A stretch of DNA of 64,000 nt from Erpobdella octoculata (lineage: Eukaryota; Annelida; Clitellata; Hirudinida; Erpobdellidae). The stretch covers positions 7,072,653 through 7,136,652 of the forward strand of contig OZ022241.1 in assembly GCA_963978895.1 (NCBI GenBank). Reading direction: 5' to 3'. The notes beneath the pieces were generated by a model. It saw only the letters and a list, made by a program, of their open reading frames with translations, had not been told where the DNA came from and made no database searches. Made by a program: the position numbers and the translations under genes. How positions within the stretch are numbered: the first letter of the stretch is position 1; each line of letters starts with the position of its first letter. Of the stretch, positions 15,001 through 26,528 are shown in pieces.

Positions 15001-17493
15001 CTGGTGACGCCGGTGAGGCTTGAACTGCCGACCTAATGATCGACAGGCGAACGCTCTACCGCTCTGCCACCAGCGCCTCTATATCTGGAGGTTAATTCGC
15101 AAAAAAAAAGCGACCCAGTGTACATTCCTGAACTTTTATAAGTAAATAGCAGTTTAATGTAAATTTATTATGTAACACCAAGTTAACTCAAATTCAAATT
15201 TAATGTAAATAGATGTTAATTGTAGTAGGCTGGTCCATGTAAATATACATTAAGTTTTATAGCAAGCAGGATAATCTCAAAAACACCTCCATAAAGATTA
15301 TTGCTACAACCATTATGGTTTAATAGAAACCCGAGTGATTCTCAAAAAGAAATATGCAAAAATTAACCTAAAAAGATTTTTAAAAGTGAAAAAATCTTCT
15401 AACTTTGAACTAAAGGAGTTGAATAATTGGAAGTCCTGACATCGGGACTGAAACCTGATGCCTGCTGATGTTCTTCGTCTACGTTTTCGAACTTCAACTC
15501 ATCTGAACTCGTGGAAGTATCGAGAGGAAACGGCACAGCGTTTGTTCCACCCTGGTCCGTCGGTGTTAACGAGAAGAACTTCAACTGGTTGGATTTCGTA
15601 GCGAGACATATGCGATCGATGCCCGAACAGTAAACGGCAGACACGAAATTGTCTTTTCTTCCTGTCGACTGGTTCATCTGACAATTTATATTAGCCATGA
15701 CCGAGAGATCGGTCAAACTCAGCAGATGAGCGTCTCCCTCCGACGTTAAAGTCAAAACCGATCCATACATGCTCTTGATGGACATCAGATAATCGGACGG
15801 AACTGCGGCCGGTGTTGGTTCCAACTTCACGGACTCCTCGTCCGATGATTTCCTCGATGCTGACCCCGACGGATATTTTGAAGATTCTCCTTTCTCCAGC
15901 TGTAGGAACACAGCTGCATCATCACCAGTATCGTCGTCATCGTACATGAGCAGCTGATACGCATCACTCGGAAGCATGCAAGCGGAGGTGTAAACGGCAT
16001 CGTGTTGAACAACGGCTGTTGGCTCCGCCTCCAGCAGAGGACCAGACTTGAAGTCCGAGATTTTATACAGCAGAGTCCAGCTGCATTTTTTGGAGTCATT
16101 CTCCTCTCCGATCCGAACATCGACTTTCGGTCCGACCGAAACGAAAAGTCTTGTTCCGTCCTGAGTTGGAAGTATGTCCGTGATGCACGTCATTCCAGAC
16201 GAGCAAACTTTCTTGGGGAGTGGAATGCACAGGAGGGCACGCCTCTGCAAATAATCTTGAAGGTTCTGTGCAGAATAAGACGATGGAGGCTTGTGATTCA
16301 AACTGCTACCTTGACTTTGTCCGGGTCCCATTGCACTAGAGACGTTAGAATTTATAATGGAATTCGAGTGCTTGAAAGCTGCCGGAGGTTCGCAGACGGC
16401 GGCATTTAAAACATTTTGAGGAGGAGTGAACCCCACGATTTGAATGTCTTGATCATCATCGTATAAATCATCAACAGAAGCCAGGTCCATGATTGGTGGC
16501 TGTGAGGTAGCATAAGAAACATAGCTGTCTGCAATGGATTTTTTGTGGTGAACGTGGATTGGTTTCTGAGTGGAGAGAGATGAGGCAGAATTTCCTGGCG
16601 TTTTCATTGAGTCTTTTTTCTGCTGCGTACCGATTTCGTAAACAACCAAACACAGTCTGTCTACAGTTGAGCTGTGATAAAATAAGTACTAAAATAACTA
16701 ACTACAAATAATGATTAATAATTATTAAAAATAAATATAAATTAAATTTAAAAAAAATAATTTTAAAAAAATAATAATCTGCTTAAATACTTTCTAAAAC
16801 TGTTCGATTAAAACCAACAATCCATACAGAAAAATGAAAATTTTAAAATCAAAGCAAATTAAAGATAAGCAAAAACTTAAATGACAAACCATTCGTGACT
16901 CTTGAACCCTGCAGTCACACGACCAGAAGCTACAGCTGGATCATTATCATCATTTCCATTAGATGAATGCGCCTGCTCCTCGGACGCATTCTCTTCATTC
17001 TTCTCTTGGTTCAACCTATTCAGCACAACCACGTCACTGACAGCTGGCTGGTGGTCGCGGATCACTGCCCCCTCGTCCGTCGGGCCATTCGACTTGTCCG
17101 TCTCTACCCCCTGGTAGCGGAATGTCAGGCAAGCGCCGGCGATGAGGAACGTCTTGCAATTCGATGGTTTCGATGGAGCACATTCCAGGTTGCTTTCAGT
17201 TGGTTGTTTCAAAACTGATACGGCACTGACAGAAGCTGATTGATTAAACATTGAAAAATCTAAAGTTATTAATTAAAGGGAATTCTAATATTTTGTTATG
17301 GCTTCATAAAAGTAGGGTTTTTAATTAAGAAATAATAAATTCTAACATTTCTAGTCTCTTGGAGATTTTGAAATACAAAAACTTTTTACAAATCAATTAC
17401 ACAAGTCTCAGAAATGATTATATTGATATTAAAGAAAAATAATTTAGAGAAAATAGAAAAAAATATATAAACAGGAAAGCAAAAGCAGCTTAC

Positions 17494-17529
<36 letters not shown>

Positions 17530-20500
17530 ATAAAATCTTTTTCATCAATAATCTCATAGAGTAAGGAGGTTGATAATTACAAAACCAATGCATCTAAAAA
17601 AAAGTACCTTTACAGCTGAGAATATCTCCAAACTGTCGACCCTCCCTGTTCGTTTTGCGACCTTCAACGTTCTGACCTCGACCTTCCACTTTTGAACCTC
17701 GACTCGCCTCCTCGGCAGATGAACTGAAATTACATCGGTCGATAATTTGTTTTCATTTCAATCGACAGAAATGCAGTAGTGTAGAAATATTATTTACAAA
17801 CACAGTAAACCATGAGAAGTAACGGAATGAAAAAGTAGCTACCTGAATGACGGGGCAGGAACGTTCTGGAATTCCGACTTGAAAGCGGAAGAAATTGCAA
17901 AGTCCTTTGGCTTGATGTGGATGATGGCATGCTCCTGCAAGAAATATAACCATGACTACATGATGGTGATGATTAGCAAATTGTCTTCAAACTCTTTAGT
18001 GCATAGAGTACTCTGAGTGTGGATGTGCAAGTACATATAGTGTACTCTAAGCACGCATTTGTACATGTAATGTACAGGGGCCAATATAAAAAATTATGAA
18101 TACAAAAATTATTTTAAATCATATCCAAGGAAATAAATAGTTAAATTTTTATTAGCACTTCATAAAAATAAATAAGCAAGTATGATTGACACTTAAGAAA
18201 AAAAATAAAAATGAAAACTAAAAAGAAATTGATATGGAAATATTGGACCAAATCAAAAGTCTTCCTACATTACATGGAAAATGTTTTTAAATTTGTTCTA
18301 GAAAAATTTCTCTTGCAAAAGAAAGCCAAATGCAACTGTTTTCACTAACAACAAATCAGTGTCGGGTATTTCAAACACAAAATACAAATATTACAGTGAA
18401 TACCTATATTTGAATGTTTTTCAAAATACATTAGAGTATTTTGCTGCAAAAATACTAAAATACTTTTTTAAGCACTTCATACTGATACATCATCAACACA
18501 CATCACGAGTACGTTTTAGCAAAAAAAAAGTTAACAAATGAAAATACAAAAATACTTTTAAATACGTATTTCAAATAAAATTTATTCGAAATACTTACCC
18601 AACACTGCAACAAATATGTGGAAAATTGTATAAATTACATAACAGGACACATAAAGTTGATATAATAAAAAAAAATCACCTTTAGAAAAGTGTTGGTGTC
18701 CCATACAACAACATACGAGTCATCAAACACGGTTGCAAAAAATCTTTCTGATGTGGTACTCCCAACCTGTGTTATCTAGTTGAAGAAATAAAATCAATAG
18801 GTTCTATTATATGATAAATAAAATATTATCTCATAAATATGCTTACATAATATAAATATTATTGAATCATGTTATAAATATCATATGACCTATAGAATAC
18901 AGAATTGCTGTTATAGACAAGCTTAGATGTTTTAAATGTTAATAACTTTTTAAATATTATGAATATTGATAGTTCATTAGATGTTAGCCGACTGATAAAT
19001 TATGAACATTAGTTAGAGAGAAATTATAAACTATCATTACTTACAGTATTTAAGCAGACAATTGAATAAGTTCATTGAAATACTTTAATTTATTGAAAAC
19101 ATAAAATACCTTCTCTCCTAAGCAGTGCAGCTTAGCTGGTTCAGTGGCATGTGTCGCTGGAAGGAAAACATTTTTTTTCCATAATTAAATGATAAGAGGA
19201 TGTTTCTATATAAATCAAAAGCTGATAAAAAATGTTTTATAGCTATATTAACTGCATAACTTAGTTAAATTATTACCATTCACTGAGTATACTACTATAT
19301 TCAGGGGTTAAAGTATGTGGGAACGCTTGGGAATGCCGTTCCCGGGCCCTCGGAATTTAGATCATAGCGTTCCCATTGCTTTGAGCAAAAAATAAACGCT
19401 TGGGAACGCATAGGAACGCGTTCATAGGTCCACACTGTTTTGTATTAATTTCATGATTTCACTTTAAAAATTATAATTTTACAAAAATTTATATAATATA
19501 TCATTTTTATATATTTTTTAATTTAAATATTTTATCGTATTTTTTATTATCTTTGGTTATTTTTGTTTTTTGCAGTTGATGAAAGGGGCCTATTTTTTAG
19601 AGAGGGGCCATTTTTTCTAAAGAGGGACCCATTGAATATAATGCGTTCCCAGGGCCAATTTTTTATACTTTAACCACTGACTATATTTCCATCAACATAA
19701 ACTACTTTCATGCATAGAGAGCAGATATCAAAATTTGCACTGATAAAAAGTCCATCTACTATGAATCCCCACTCAAAGAAATATAAGCCCCGAGAATTAA
19801 TTTCAACCAACCAGAGATGGGGACATTCTGCGTGTACTCTCCTTTCACAAAGGGGCAGAGTGGAGAATGGCGTTCGTGCTCGGACCTTAGTGAGGAAATT
19901 GTTTAAATAATATCTTTATTATAATTTATTCAGATAAATTGCAATAATTAAATATAACATTTTAAATAAATAAAACAAATAGATTATTACATCATTGAAA
20001 TCAAACACATATAGAAAAGAGATACAAAAAATCCTCCAGCTGGTAATGACCCCATAAATCGGACGTTCTAAATATAACAAAATACATGCCAAAAGATGAA
20101 TTAAAGAACAAAGCATTTTATAATAATGCTTAGAAAGCAAGTCAATCAGGTAACTTTTATGTTCAGTCAGTTGTGGATGAACGAGAATATAGTAGAATTT
20201 ATTACAAGCTTAACAATTGTGGAATTGAAAGTATAAAACAGAAAGTATAAAACTTTATAGTCATCATCATCATCATTGCCATCAAATCCTCATTATCATC
20301 ATCATCACCATCAAATCATCATCATCATCATCAAATCATTATCATCATCATCAAATCATTATCATCATCATCAAATCATTATCATCATAACCATCATTAT
20401 CATCATAAAATCATTATCATCATAAAATCATTATCATCATAAAATCATTATCATCATAAAATCATTATCATCATAAAATCATTATCATCATAAAATCATT

Positions 20501-23500
20501 ATCATCATAAAATCATTATCATCATAAAATCATTATCATTATCGCAATCAAATCCTAGTAATTCAATGAGTTATAAGTAAACAGAAGACTGATAACATCT
20601 ATGTTATCAAACGTAACATTCACTAAGTGACCACTTCAATTACAATTACAAACAAAAATAATAATAAAAAAAAGTAATAAATATAAATAATGAATTTTTA
20701 AAACTTCCGCAAAACACACCAGGGTTCATCGGTGGCCTCCCAGTAGATCAGACAAACGTTACAGATGAAACACATGGCCCTATCATCCCCGTTGTTACCT
20801 GCCGTGTTTGGGTGGAAATAGAAGCCTGCCTGTGCCATGGGGGTTGGTAGAGCCCATCTGGTTGAACATAAAATTTATTTTAAACAAAAATAAATTTTCA
20901 CGAATAAACAGCATTCGTTAAATAACTTATTTAAATTCTACTAGAATGCATAATTTGAAATCTAGAACCAGACTAAAAATCCAAGCTCAACGAAATAATG
21001 ATAAAATTTAAAATTAATAAGAGAACAATTTATATAAACAAATTTAACATATGGATCAAAATTTAAAAAGCCTTATCATAACCATTTATGGCAATCAGTT
21101 GAAAAAGCATAGTTGTTTGTAACCACCTAGGGTAATAATAAGAAAAAAAAAACAAAAAAAAACATCTACTTGTAATCTAGATGTGGCCAGTCCCTGAAAG
21201 TGGACCGACGTACACACTCGTTGTGCATCAGCCCTTTGTCAACTCCTCCTGAGGCATCCAACGGGTTGAGAAGGTCACTACTGGATGAGAACAGTGACAC
21301 CTGTTGTCATGCGTTCAAATATTATTATCAGCTGTCAACTAAGAAAATCATTTCATATATAAAACTTTGAGTCACAGCACACTATAGTTTATTTTTTAAA
21401 TAGCAATTTTAAAAAAAATTAAAAACACGCTTTTATTAAAATGCATTAAGACGGATAAAATACATTGTAAACATAAAAGCGTGAGGCGCATTCCTTTGCA
21501 CTCGTACCATCGCAACATTGCCCCCCACACTTTTGTTTACAATTTATTTTATCCTTTTTAGTGCATTTAAATAAAAGTGTGATTTTAAAATCTTTTTTTA
21601 ATAGTATTATTTTCAACTTTTTAGTCTTTGATTTTTGCAATCAATTTTCAAAAACCAAAACTTTTAATAAAAGAGAAATATACAAAAATATAGATTTCTT
21701 ATACATTTCTCCAGATAATTATGATATCATATCAATTAAGCAAATTTTAACAGATACAAATTTTTTAAATTATATTTTATTTAATTTTCTATATATGATT
21801 TTTGTACGTAAATGACGTTGGATTATATCACTCATATTAAAGATTTTATCCTTAATTAAATTTTATTAAACATTTTTGTGACTCGAATTTAATAAAATAT
21901 TGCATTGTCACTGATAATACATTTCTATCCCAAGTAGTTTCAGCTCAATTGGATAAAAGCTTGTGATCTAAAATTCAATTTGAAAATACGAACCATTAAA
22001 CCTACGACAAACAGATGAAGTTAAATAAAAGCGTACAAAAAAAGAAAAGCCCTGATCATCTACTTTAAAAAAATCACATTGATTGCCAGGAAAAGCTGGA
22101 ATAGGGACATCGACTATGAACTGGACCTAACATAATAAAATCTAGTCAGGCAATTCATAAGAACACCGACCTGGTCCACCAAACTGGAAGCCACCGAGAA
22201 TCCTGGCAGTTCCGTTCGAAGACGCTTCATGTCATAGAGAATCGTTGTCAGGGCTTTGTGAAGGACTGACTGTGGCTTTCTCAGACACACCGTTGCCCAC
22301 TGTGTTACGAAAATTATTAATTTTCAACTCAATTTCATTAGCATAACAATGACTTAGTGACAAGGTCAAAAAATAAATAAATAAAACTATTTTTAAATAT
22401 TTTCTGTCTATGTTGTACCATTAAAACAAAAACTAATTATAAACCATAATACAAAAATTCATAACATCAATTAACAGAAAAAGTCATAACTTCATTAACT
22501 TCTAAATTTTCCAAAACTCAGCAGAATAACAATTAATAATTTTTATAAATAAATCAAAAAATCTCAAAACAAAGTTCTAAACAGATTTCATTAAATAATT
22601 TATTTATTTCTAATTAATTTATTCTATTTTAGGTTAGCCATGGATTTAAATTAAATATCGGCACATGCGGACCTTAGCCTCTCTGTGGTTTGACTTGGTA
22701 GCCACTCGCACTTTGAATACTTCCTCTTCTAGGTCTTTCAACACCTCGACCACCTGCTCCAGTCCTGCCGGTTCCGAGCCGGTTGAAGCATCGAGAAGGT
22801 GGATGGCCTTGACAAAAAAAAATAACAACTAACTTATTGGTGTGGTTCAAATATAAATATCTGCTAGAAATAGCATTTTGTATGTTGTGACTTACTTGGA
22901 GAATAATTTTTTAAGAAAACAATGGCAAGTTCACATTAAAATGCCCACACTTTCTCCCAACTAAGTTACAGCATAAATAAAATAGAATATATCAAATGTA
23001 ATCATCAAACAAGCAAGAATGACGATAAAAATAACAAAAGCTGAAATGAAGATAATTAATAACTAAAATTTAAAGAATATGATTACATCACTCAAGGAGA
23101 GCACAACAGTGACAAGTTCATCTGGGTTTTGGACTTGTTGTTGTAGCAGATTCTCCAATAGAAGTACTCCATTAAATTCATTTCTGGTTGACAACACCCC
23201 TCCAGAAAACGTCACTAAGCGTTCCAAACTGGGTAGATAAATGCTTTTGATGCCATCACTTCCAGCTGCCATTTAAGCAAAATCACTGACACATATATAT
23301 ACATATATAATGATCAATTTGAAAGATTTAATCTAAAACATTGTTTAAAGAATAAGTCTAAAGAATTTGAAATTGCTGGTGCTAGTGTCAAACCTGGAAG
23401 AGATATTGTTTTGAATATCGAACCAGAGGAAGCATCCAGTATTGATATTTCGTTTCCATTTGTGTACACCAGAAGTGCATTCAACGATGGATGGTAAACA

Positions 23501-23601
23501 ATATCTTTTATTTTATTTTTTATTTCAAATGAGGTGTCTTCGAAAAACGACCAGGACATAGCCGGAGTCTCTGAAGGTGTGACATCAGCGATTGCTGACA
23601 T
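1..23601 (-). CDS. BIRC6: BIRC6 (BRUCE/Apollon), partial: N-terminal and central part, 41 exons
   Basis: Giant anti-apoptotic E2/E3 ubiquitin enzyme of the trans-Golgi and midbody (family knowledge). The start codon at 23601 opens a WD40-like N terminus. Exons: 23394-23601, 23087-23265, 22673-22807, 22171-22299, 21170-21300, 20720-20857, 19812-19885, 19110-19156, 18680-18775, 17843-17934, 17607-17723, 16890-17235, 15404-16671, 14081-14300, 13234-13531, 12820-13047, 12087-12262, 11522-11767, 11238-11369, 10373-11005, 10118-10206, 9655-9938, 9102-9338, 7328-7469, 6970-7184, 6381-6628, 5974-6133, 5290-5735, 5043-5197, 4772-4894, 3895-4622, 3505-3688, 2826-3002, 2477-2612, 2066-2161, 1859-1945, 1419-about 1823, 1153-1278, 542-852, 180-303, 1-107. 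Phases agree throughout; the start of the 1419 exon is uncertain (1732-1824). Diagnostic stretches: TPRFVSTVPPCWKEV, PPTPKNTPFYMTPPMTPPNE, SLAHKCARFLAAC, DILPPPICRYLK. About 3,150 codons are present; the UBC end is outside the window. Confidence 0.95.
925..1078 (-). mobile_element. SINE-like tRNA-derived fragment (BIRC6 intron)
   Basis: On the minus strand a B-box-like GGGGTTCAAATCTTAC follows an A-box-like TGTGGTATGCGAGAT by a tRNA-like distance. The fragment ends in an A-run near 930. Its 3' part, ACTATAAAGG on the plus strand, resembles a second dispersed repeat family. Diverged and probably old. Confidence 0.5.
3422..3483 (+). repeat. Dispersed repeat family B, 3' end fragment
   Basis: CAGTCTTAAAAGACTATAAA followed by an A-rich tail matches the 3' end of the copies at 38187 and 43072, but lacks the words between. 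It lies in a BIRC6 intron and is truncated. Confidence 0.5.
6270..6375. repeat. Tandem repeat, about 20-bp unit, five copies (BIRC6 intron)
   Basis: The unit AACTACACGGACATAAGAC recurs with small changes immediately beside the splice donor of the BIRC6 exon 6381-6628. Confidence 0.85.
7670..7870. repeat. Tandem repeat, about 35-40-bp unit (BIRC6 intron)
   Basis: The phrase ACAGTACTGTGGAGTAATAA with CATCTTATATTTGT recurs about five times with indels. The surrounding intron (7470-9101) has no exon. Confidence 0.8.
8520..8620. repeat. Tandem repeat, about 24-bp unit, four copies (BIRC6 intron)
   Basis: The unit TTTTAGCTACCTACTATAAC recurs four times with minor changes. Confidence 0.85.
11762..11877. 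repeat. 58-bp tandem duplication across a BIRC6 splice acceptor
   Basis: Copies 11762-11819 and 11820-11877 share GTCTACACAAAATAATACTC and ATTTTCAGAAAGTTATTA. The first copy contains the acceptor of the exon 11522-11767, and the second carries the same AG 58 bases upstream. Confidence 0.9.
12435..12580. repeat. C-rich CCAT/CCCACC simple repeat (BIRC6 intron)
   Basis: Irregular CATCC, CCCACCCA and CATACACC words make a pyrimidine-rich, imperfect microsatellite. No gene seen. Confidence 0.7.
12715..12826. repeat. 26-bp minisatellite starting at a BIRC6 splice donor
   Basis: CATTCGACTTATACAAAATG recurs with an exact 26-bp period at 12715, 12741, 12767, 12793 and 12819. The last copy spans the exon end (12820) and the donor site. 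Confidence 0.92.
14655..14853 (-). mobile_element. tRNA-derived SINE, copy 1 (BIRC6 intron)
   Basis: Read on the minus strand, the head carries an A box (TGGCTAAGCGG) and a B box (GGTTCGAATCTC) as in a tRNA. It is followed by GCAAGGAGTTTACACGCATT, a body, an A-run and an (ATT)n tail at the low-coordinate end. It is not a tRNA gene: no acceptor pairing was seen and it is fused to a SINE body. It lies directly in the tail region of the neighbouring copy. Confidence 0.8.
14857..15078 (-). mobile_element. tRNA-derived SINE, copy 2 (BIRC6 intron)
   Basis: Same family and strand as the adjacent copy. The A box region is TGGCAGAGCGGTAGAGCG and the B box region is GGCAGTTCAAGCCTC. The body contains GGTAGGCGCCTATAAATGGC, shared with the copy at 38948-39100. 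It ends in an (ATT)n stretch, into which copy 1 appears to have inserted head to tail. Confidence 0.8.
17490..17530. repeat. (TAA)n microsatellite (BIRC6 intron)
   Basis: An uninterrupted AAT run of about a dozen units. Confidence 0.9.
18357..18607. mobile_element. hAT-type MITE with 8-bp TSD, BIRC6 intron
   Basis: A 251-bp element starts with CAGTGTCGGGTATTTC and ends with the complement of CAGTGTTGGGTAAGTATTTC. It is flanked by perfect 8-bp direct repeats CAACAAAT (18349-18356 and 18608-18615). CAG-type termini and an 8-bp TSD are the signature of hAT transposition. It has no transposase, so it is a non-autonomous copy. Confidence 0.88.
19302..19679. mobile_element. hAT-type MITE with 8-bp TSD, BIRC6 intron
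   Basis: A 378-bp element has ends CAGGGGTTAAAGTAT and the complement of CAGTGGTTAAAGTAT. It is flanked by perfect 8-bp direct repeats ACTATATT (19294-19301 and 19680-19687). The GGGAACGC motif recurs near both ends, forming subterminal repeats. It has no coding capacity. It is a different family from the hAT MITE 0.7 kb away. Confidence 0.9.
19812..21300 (-). other. BIRC6: BIR zinc-binding domain of BIRC6 (three exons)
   Basis: The BIR domain, about residues 245-325, is spread over exons 21170-21300, 20720-20857 and 19812-19885. Visible are RRSTFRDWPHLDYKWA, PMAQAGFYFHP, the Cys pair CNVC, and EHERHSPLCPFVKGEYTQNV carrying the zinc-binding His and Cys. All zinc ligands expected of a BIR fold are there, so the domain should bind zinc. 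In the family it binds IBM tetrapeptides of caspases and Smac-like proteins. The last Trp before the His segment is encoded across an intron (TG|G). Confidence 0.93.
20260..20545. repeat. ATC microsatellite and 17-18-bp minisatellite (BIRC6 intron)
   Basis: CATCATCATC stretches are followed by about nine copies of CATAAAATCATTATCAT. It lies in the intron between the second and third BIR exons. Confidence 0.9.
21420..21592. repeat. Long hairpin (arms about 60-65 bp) in a BIRC6 intron
   Basis: The left arm (21421-21482) contains CACGCTTTTATTAAAATGCA, GGATAAAATACATTGTAAAC and AAAAGCGTG. The right arm (21530-21590) contains their near complements, including CACACTTTTGTTTACAATTT and GCATTTAAATAAAAGTGTG. 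The loop is about 45 bp. It could be a MITE or a hairpin RNA. Confidence 0.75.
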
Positions 23602-24488
23602 ACTCGACTCTCTATGAACAGAAAAAAAAATGACGGAGCGTTTTAGTTTAGAAACTTCGGCTCACGTTAATTTTCAGTATTCTTGTGAAGAAATTACCAT
23701 ACCGTCGTCAACTGTTTCTATAACTCATAAGATAATACTACGTAGAATAGTTTATAATGAAAACCTGGCTTTCTGGAAGTCCCACTCTCGCGAATTTGAC
23801 CAAACAAACGCAGCTTGGCACACCGGATATGTCAATAAAAAAACTCAGGCAAATATTCGGAATTTGTTTTTCGTGACGTTGGTTTTATTTTACAACAAAC
23901 GGCACAATTAAAAGTCCGAACCAGGCGAGTTAAGATGGATAAAAAGTGAATCGTAATGGGGAAAACAGACAGAAATCCTTAATATCGTAAGAATTTTGCT
24001 TTCAAACGAGAAATAATAGTGAAGCGAATAATTTTTTAAACATTTTTTTCTAAACTTGTTTTTATTGTTCAAATTCATAGGTCAATATTCATTTCTTGTT
24101 TTTGATTTTTATTATATTTAATAGTTTTTTTTTTGGTTTGTTTAAGAACAATTTTTATAAAAATGTTAAAATAATTTTAAAGATTAATGTACACTTTTTA
24201 ATAAATTTAATTATTTTTTGCATATTATGGAAAAAAGAACCGAACGCGGGTTCGCCTGCAGCTCTGATGTTGAGACGGGAACAGCTTTTCCAGCCGAAAA
24301 CGTATAATAAATATGAACCACTGAATCAGTTGTTAGCTTCGCTTACATTAAGAAAAAGTTTGTTTTTACTTTTATTGCATTCAGATTTTTTCATTTATGT
24401 GCCACCAATCCCTTTCCACATAATTCAATTACAGAAAGGCGAATTTATTTTGTGAACCAACAAAATTAGTACGAATAATTTGTAAATG
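23602..24488. other. BIRC6-GNL2 intergenic region
   Basis: Only 887 bases separate the GNL2 stop from the BIRC6 start codon, both genes being on the minus strand. The BIRC6 promoter and 5' UTR must lie here if there is no upstream non-coding exon. Plus-strand open frames occur, but they look unlike any protein family I know. No repeat was seen beyond AT-rich stretches around 24040-24230. Confidence 0.5.
24444..24449 (-). promoter_or_regulatory. Poly(A) signal AATAAA of GNL2
   Basis: On the minus strand AATAAA lies about 40 bases downstream of the GNL2 stop codon. A short 3' UTR would fit the compact spacing to BIRC6. Inferred from position and motif only. Confidence 0.45.
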
Positions 24489-26491
24489 TTAGTTTTCTGC
24501 AGCTGGCTGATCAGTAGATGCAACAGACTTGACCTGCGACTTTGAATCATCTTGCTTATTTTCTTCAACTTGCTTATTTTCTTCAACTTGCTTATTTTCT
24601 TCATCTTCTTCTTTGTCTCCATCTTCTTCTTTGTCTTCTTCTTCTTTGTCTTCATCTTCTTCTTTGTCTTCATCTTCTTCTTGATCTAACGTTGAAAAAC
24701 TGGTTTCTGTTTTTCCACTGGCCGATTCGTCAAGTTTTTGGTTGTCCGTACTGAAAAAGTTGAAAAACAAAATTTTTATTTTGACATTCAACAAGAAATC
24801 TAAATAAATCAAATAGCAAATAAACATACCCCGTCGGAGGCTCAACATAATACGGTAGCTTCCCTCTTTGAAAATCATTCAGCACCATTTTTGCAACTGT
24901 TCCTATGTCTGGTTGTCCTGCCTAGAAAAGATTAACTAACTAAATTAGCAAAACTAAAATTATTATTTCAAAAATGCGATTTCCAAACTTCTAAATTTCT
25001 GTGATTAAAAAAATGTCATTCCTCACTTTTAATAGTCTTCCCGACTTGAATGCAAGTTTTTCCAAGAAGTCTTCATAGTCCGTAAAATCAGGCAGACCGT
25101 ACACTTTAAGCAAGGCAGCTTTTTTCACTCTCTCCAATACAGTCGATATATAATCTTCGGGATCTTTGATGTTCTCCACACGAACCTGAAGTAGATAGGA
25201 CATGTTATTTATAAAGTAAAATCTTTAAAGGCGCACCCGTGCCGTAAGTTGGAAACATGCACGCATCCCAGTCTATGCTGAATAACTCGTTCTATTGAAA
25301 GTGCTCTGTCTGTAGTAAAAATGCAGTTGAAAAAGCAATGCTCACAGGAGATGAAGATTTAACAATAAAAAAAGAAATAATATAAATACTTATTGAGCTC
25401 ACTAAGACAAGAAAAGCAATAAAAAAAGAATATTCAAATAAACCAACCACTCCTTTGAGGACTTTATCTGTGTGGGAGTTACCAACCGGGTAGACCACAC
25501 CGGGACAGTCTATCAGATAGATTTTCTTTGTTAGTGTTACATACTGCCAGACCTTTTAAGCGAAAGAATTATAATAAATTAAATCAGAAAAAAATAACTA
25601 AATTAATAAAAAAATACTATACAATAAAACAGTTTTACTTTTGTTTCTCCAGCAATAGGAGCAACTTTACAAACATCATCTTCCCTCAAGGCATTGATCA
25701 CCGAACTCTTTCCTACATTCGGATATCCGATAAAACCGACACTTATCTGCTTCTTGTCTTTGTGTAACTGCAAATCATAATAAGATGAAACTAAAACATG
25801 CAAACATAAATTTACAAGACAATAAACTTAGTACTGAGCCAGTCAACTTGCACAAAAAAAGTAAACGTAACAAATTAAAGTCAAGAACTGTAAGTGTAGA
25901 CATGATTACGAGAACAATTATGATTGTTACATTTGTAAACTGCCTCAGGAGATGTATCAGTGCCAGTCGCCCAAATGACTTCTTGACGCTTGCCTTGAAT
26001 GCCATCGTTGGAACCTCTTTGGAAAGTGTAGCAACCCATCTTTTCTTTAAACAAAATAATTTTCATTTGTATCGTTACATTTTTATAAAGAATAATTATT
26101 TTATAACAAGTTTATGCAGTATAAAAAGTTGGAAACTCAAAAAAGCAACAAAGAGTAGATACAAAGTAAAAAAATGAGAATGCGACACAGTGCTGAAAAG
26201 GAACTCACAGTGACTCGAATTGGAACAAGATCACACTTGTTGAGAATGAGAATAAGATGCTTGTGGGGTTTTTCTTTCTTCAAATATTCTTCTATCTGCT
26301 TCGACCTGGTGCCCATCGGATCTCTCACGTCAAGTATCTGTGCAACGACGTCGGATGAATCCAACACCTTCAAGTACAGTTGATGAATTTATCAAACTTA
26401 ATTATTTTAAAAATATAAAACCATTATTACAATATATATTTATTTCAATATTAAACCATTAATAATATATAACCATTAGTGTGATATATAC

Positions 26492-26528
<37 letters not shown>

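Noticed and set aside
18359..18541. 60-codon plus-strand frame
   Set aside because: Lies wholly within the non-autonomous hAT MITE.
23630..23911. Plus-strand 93-codon frame upstream of BIRC6
   Set aside because: No family resemblance, no splice context, and it lies in the likely promoter region of BIRC6.
24542..24754. Leu-rich plus-strand frame
   Set aside because: Antisense of the acidic repeat tail of GNL2; periodicity comes from the coding repeat.
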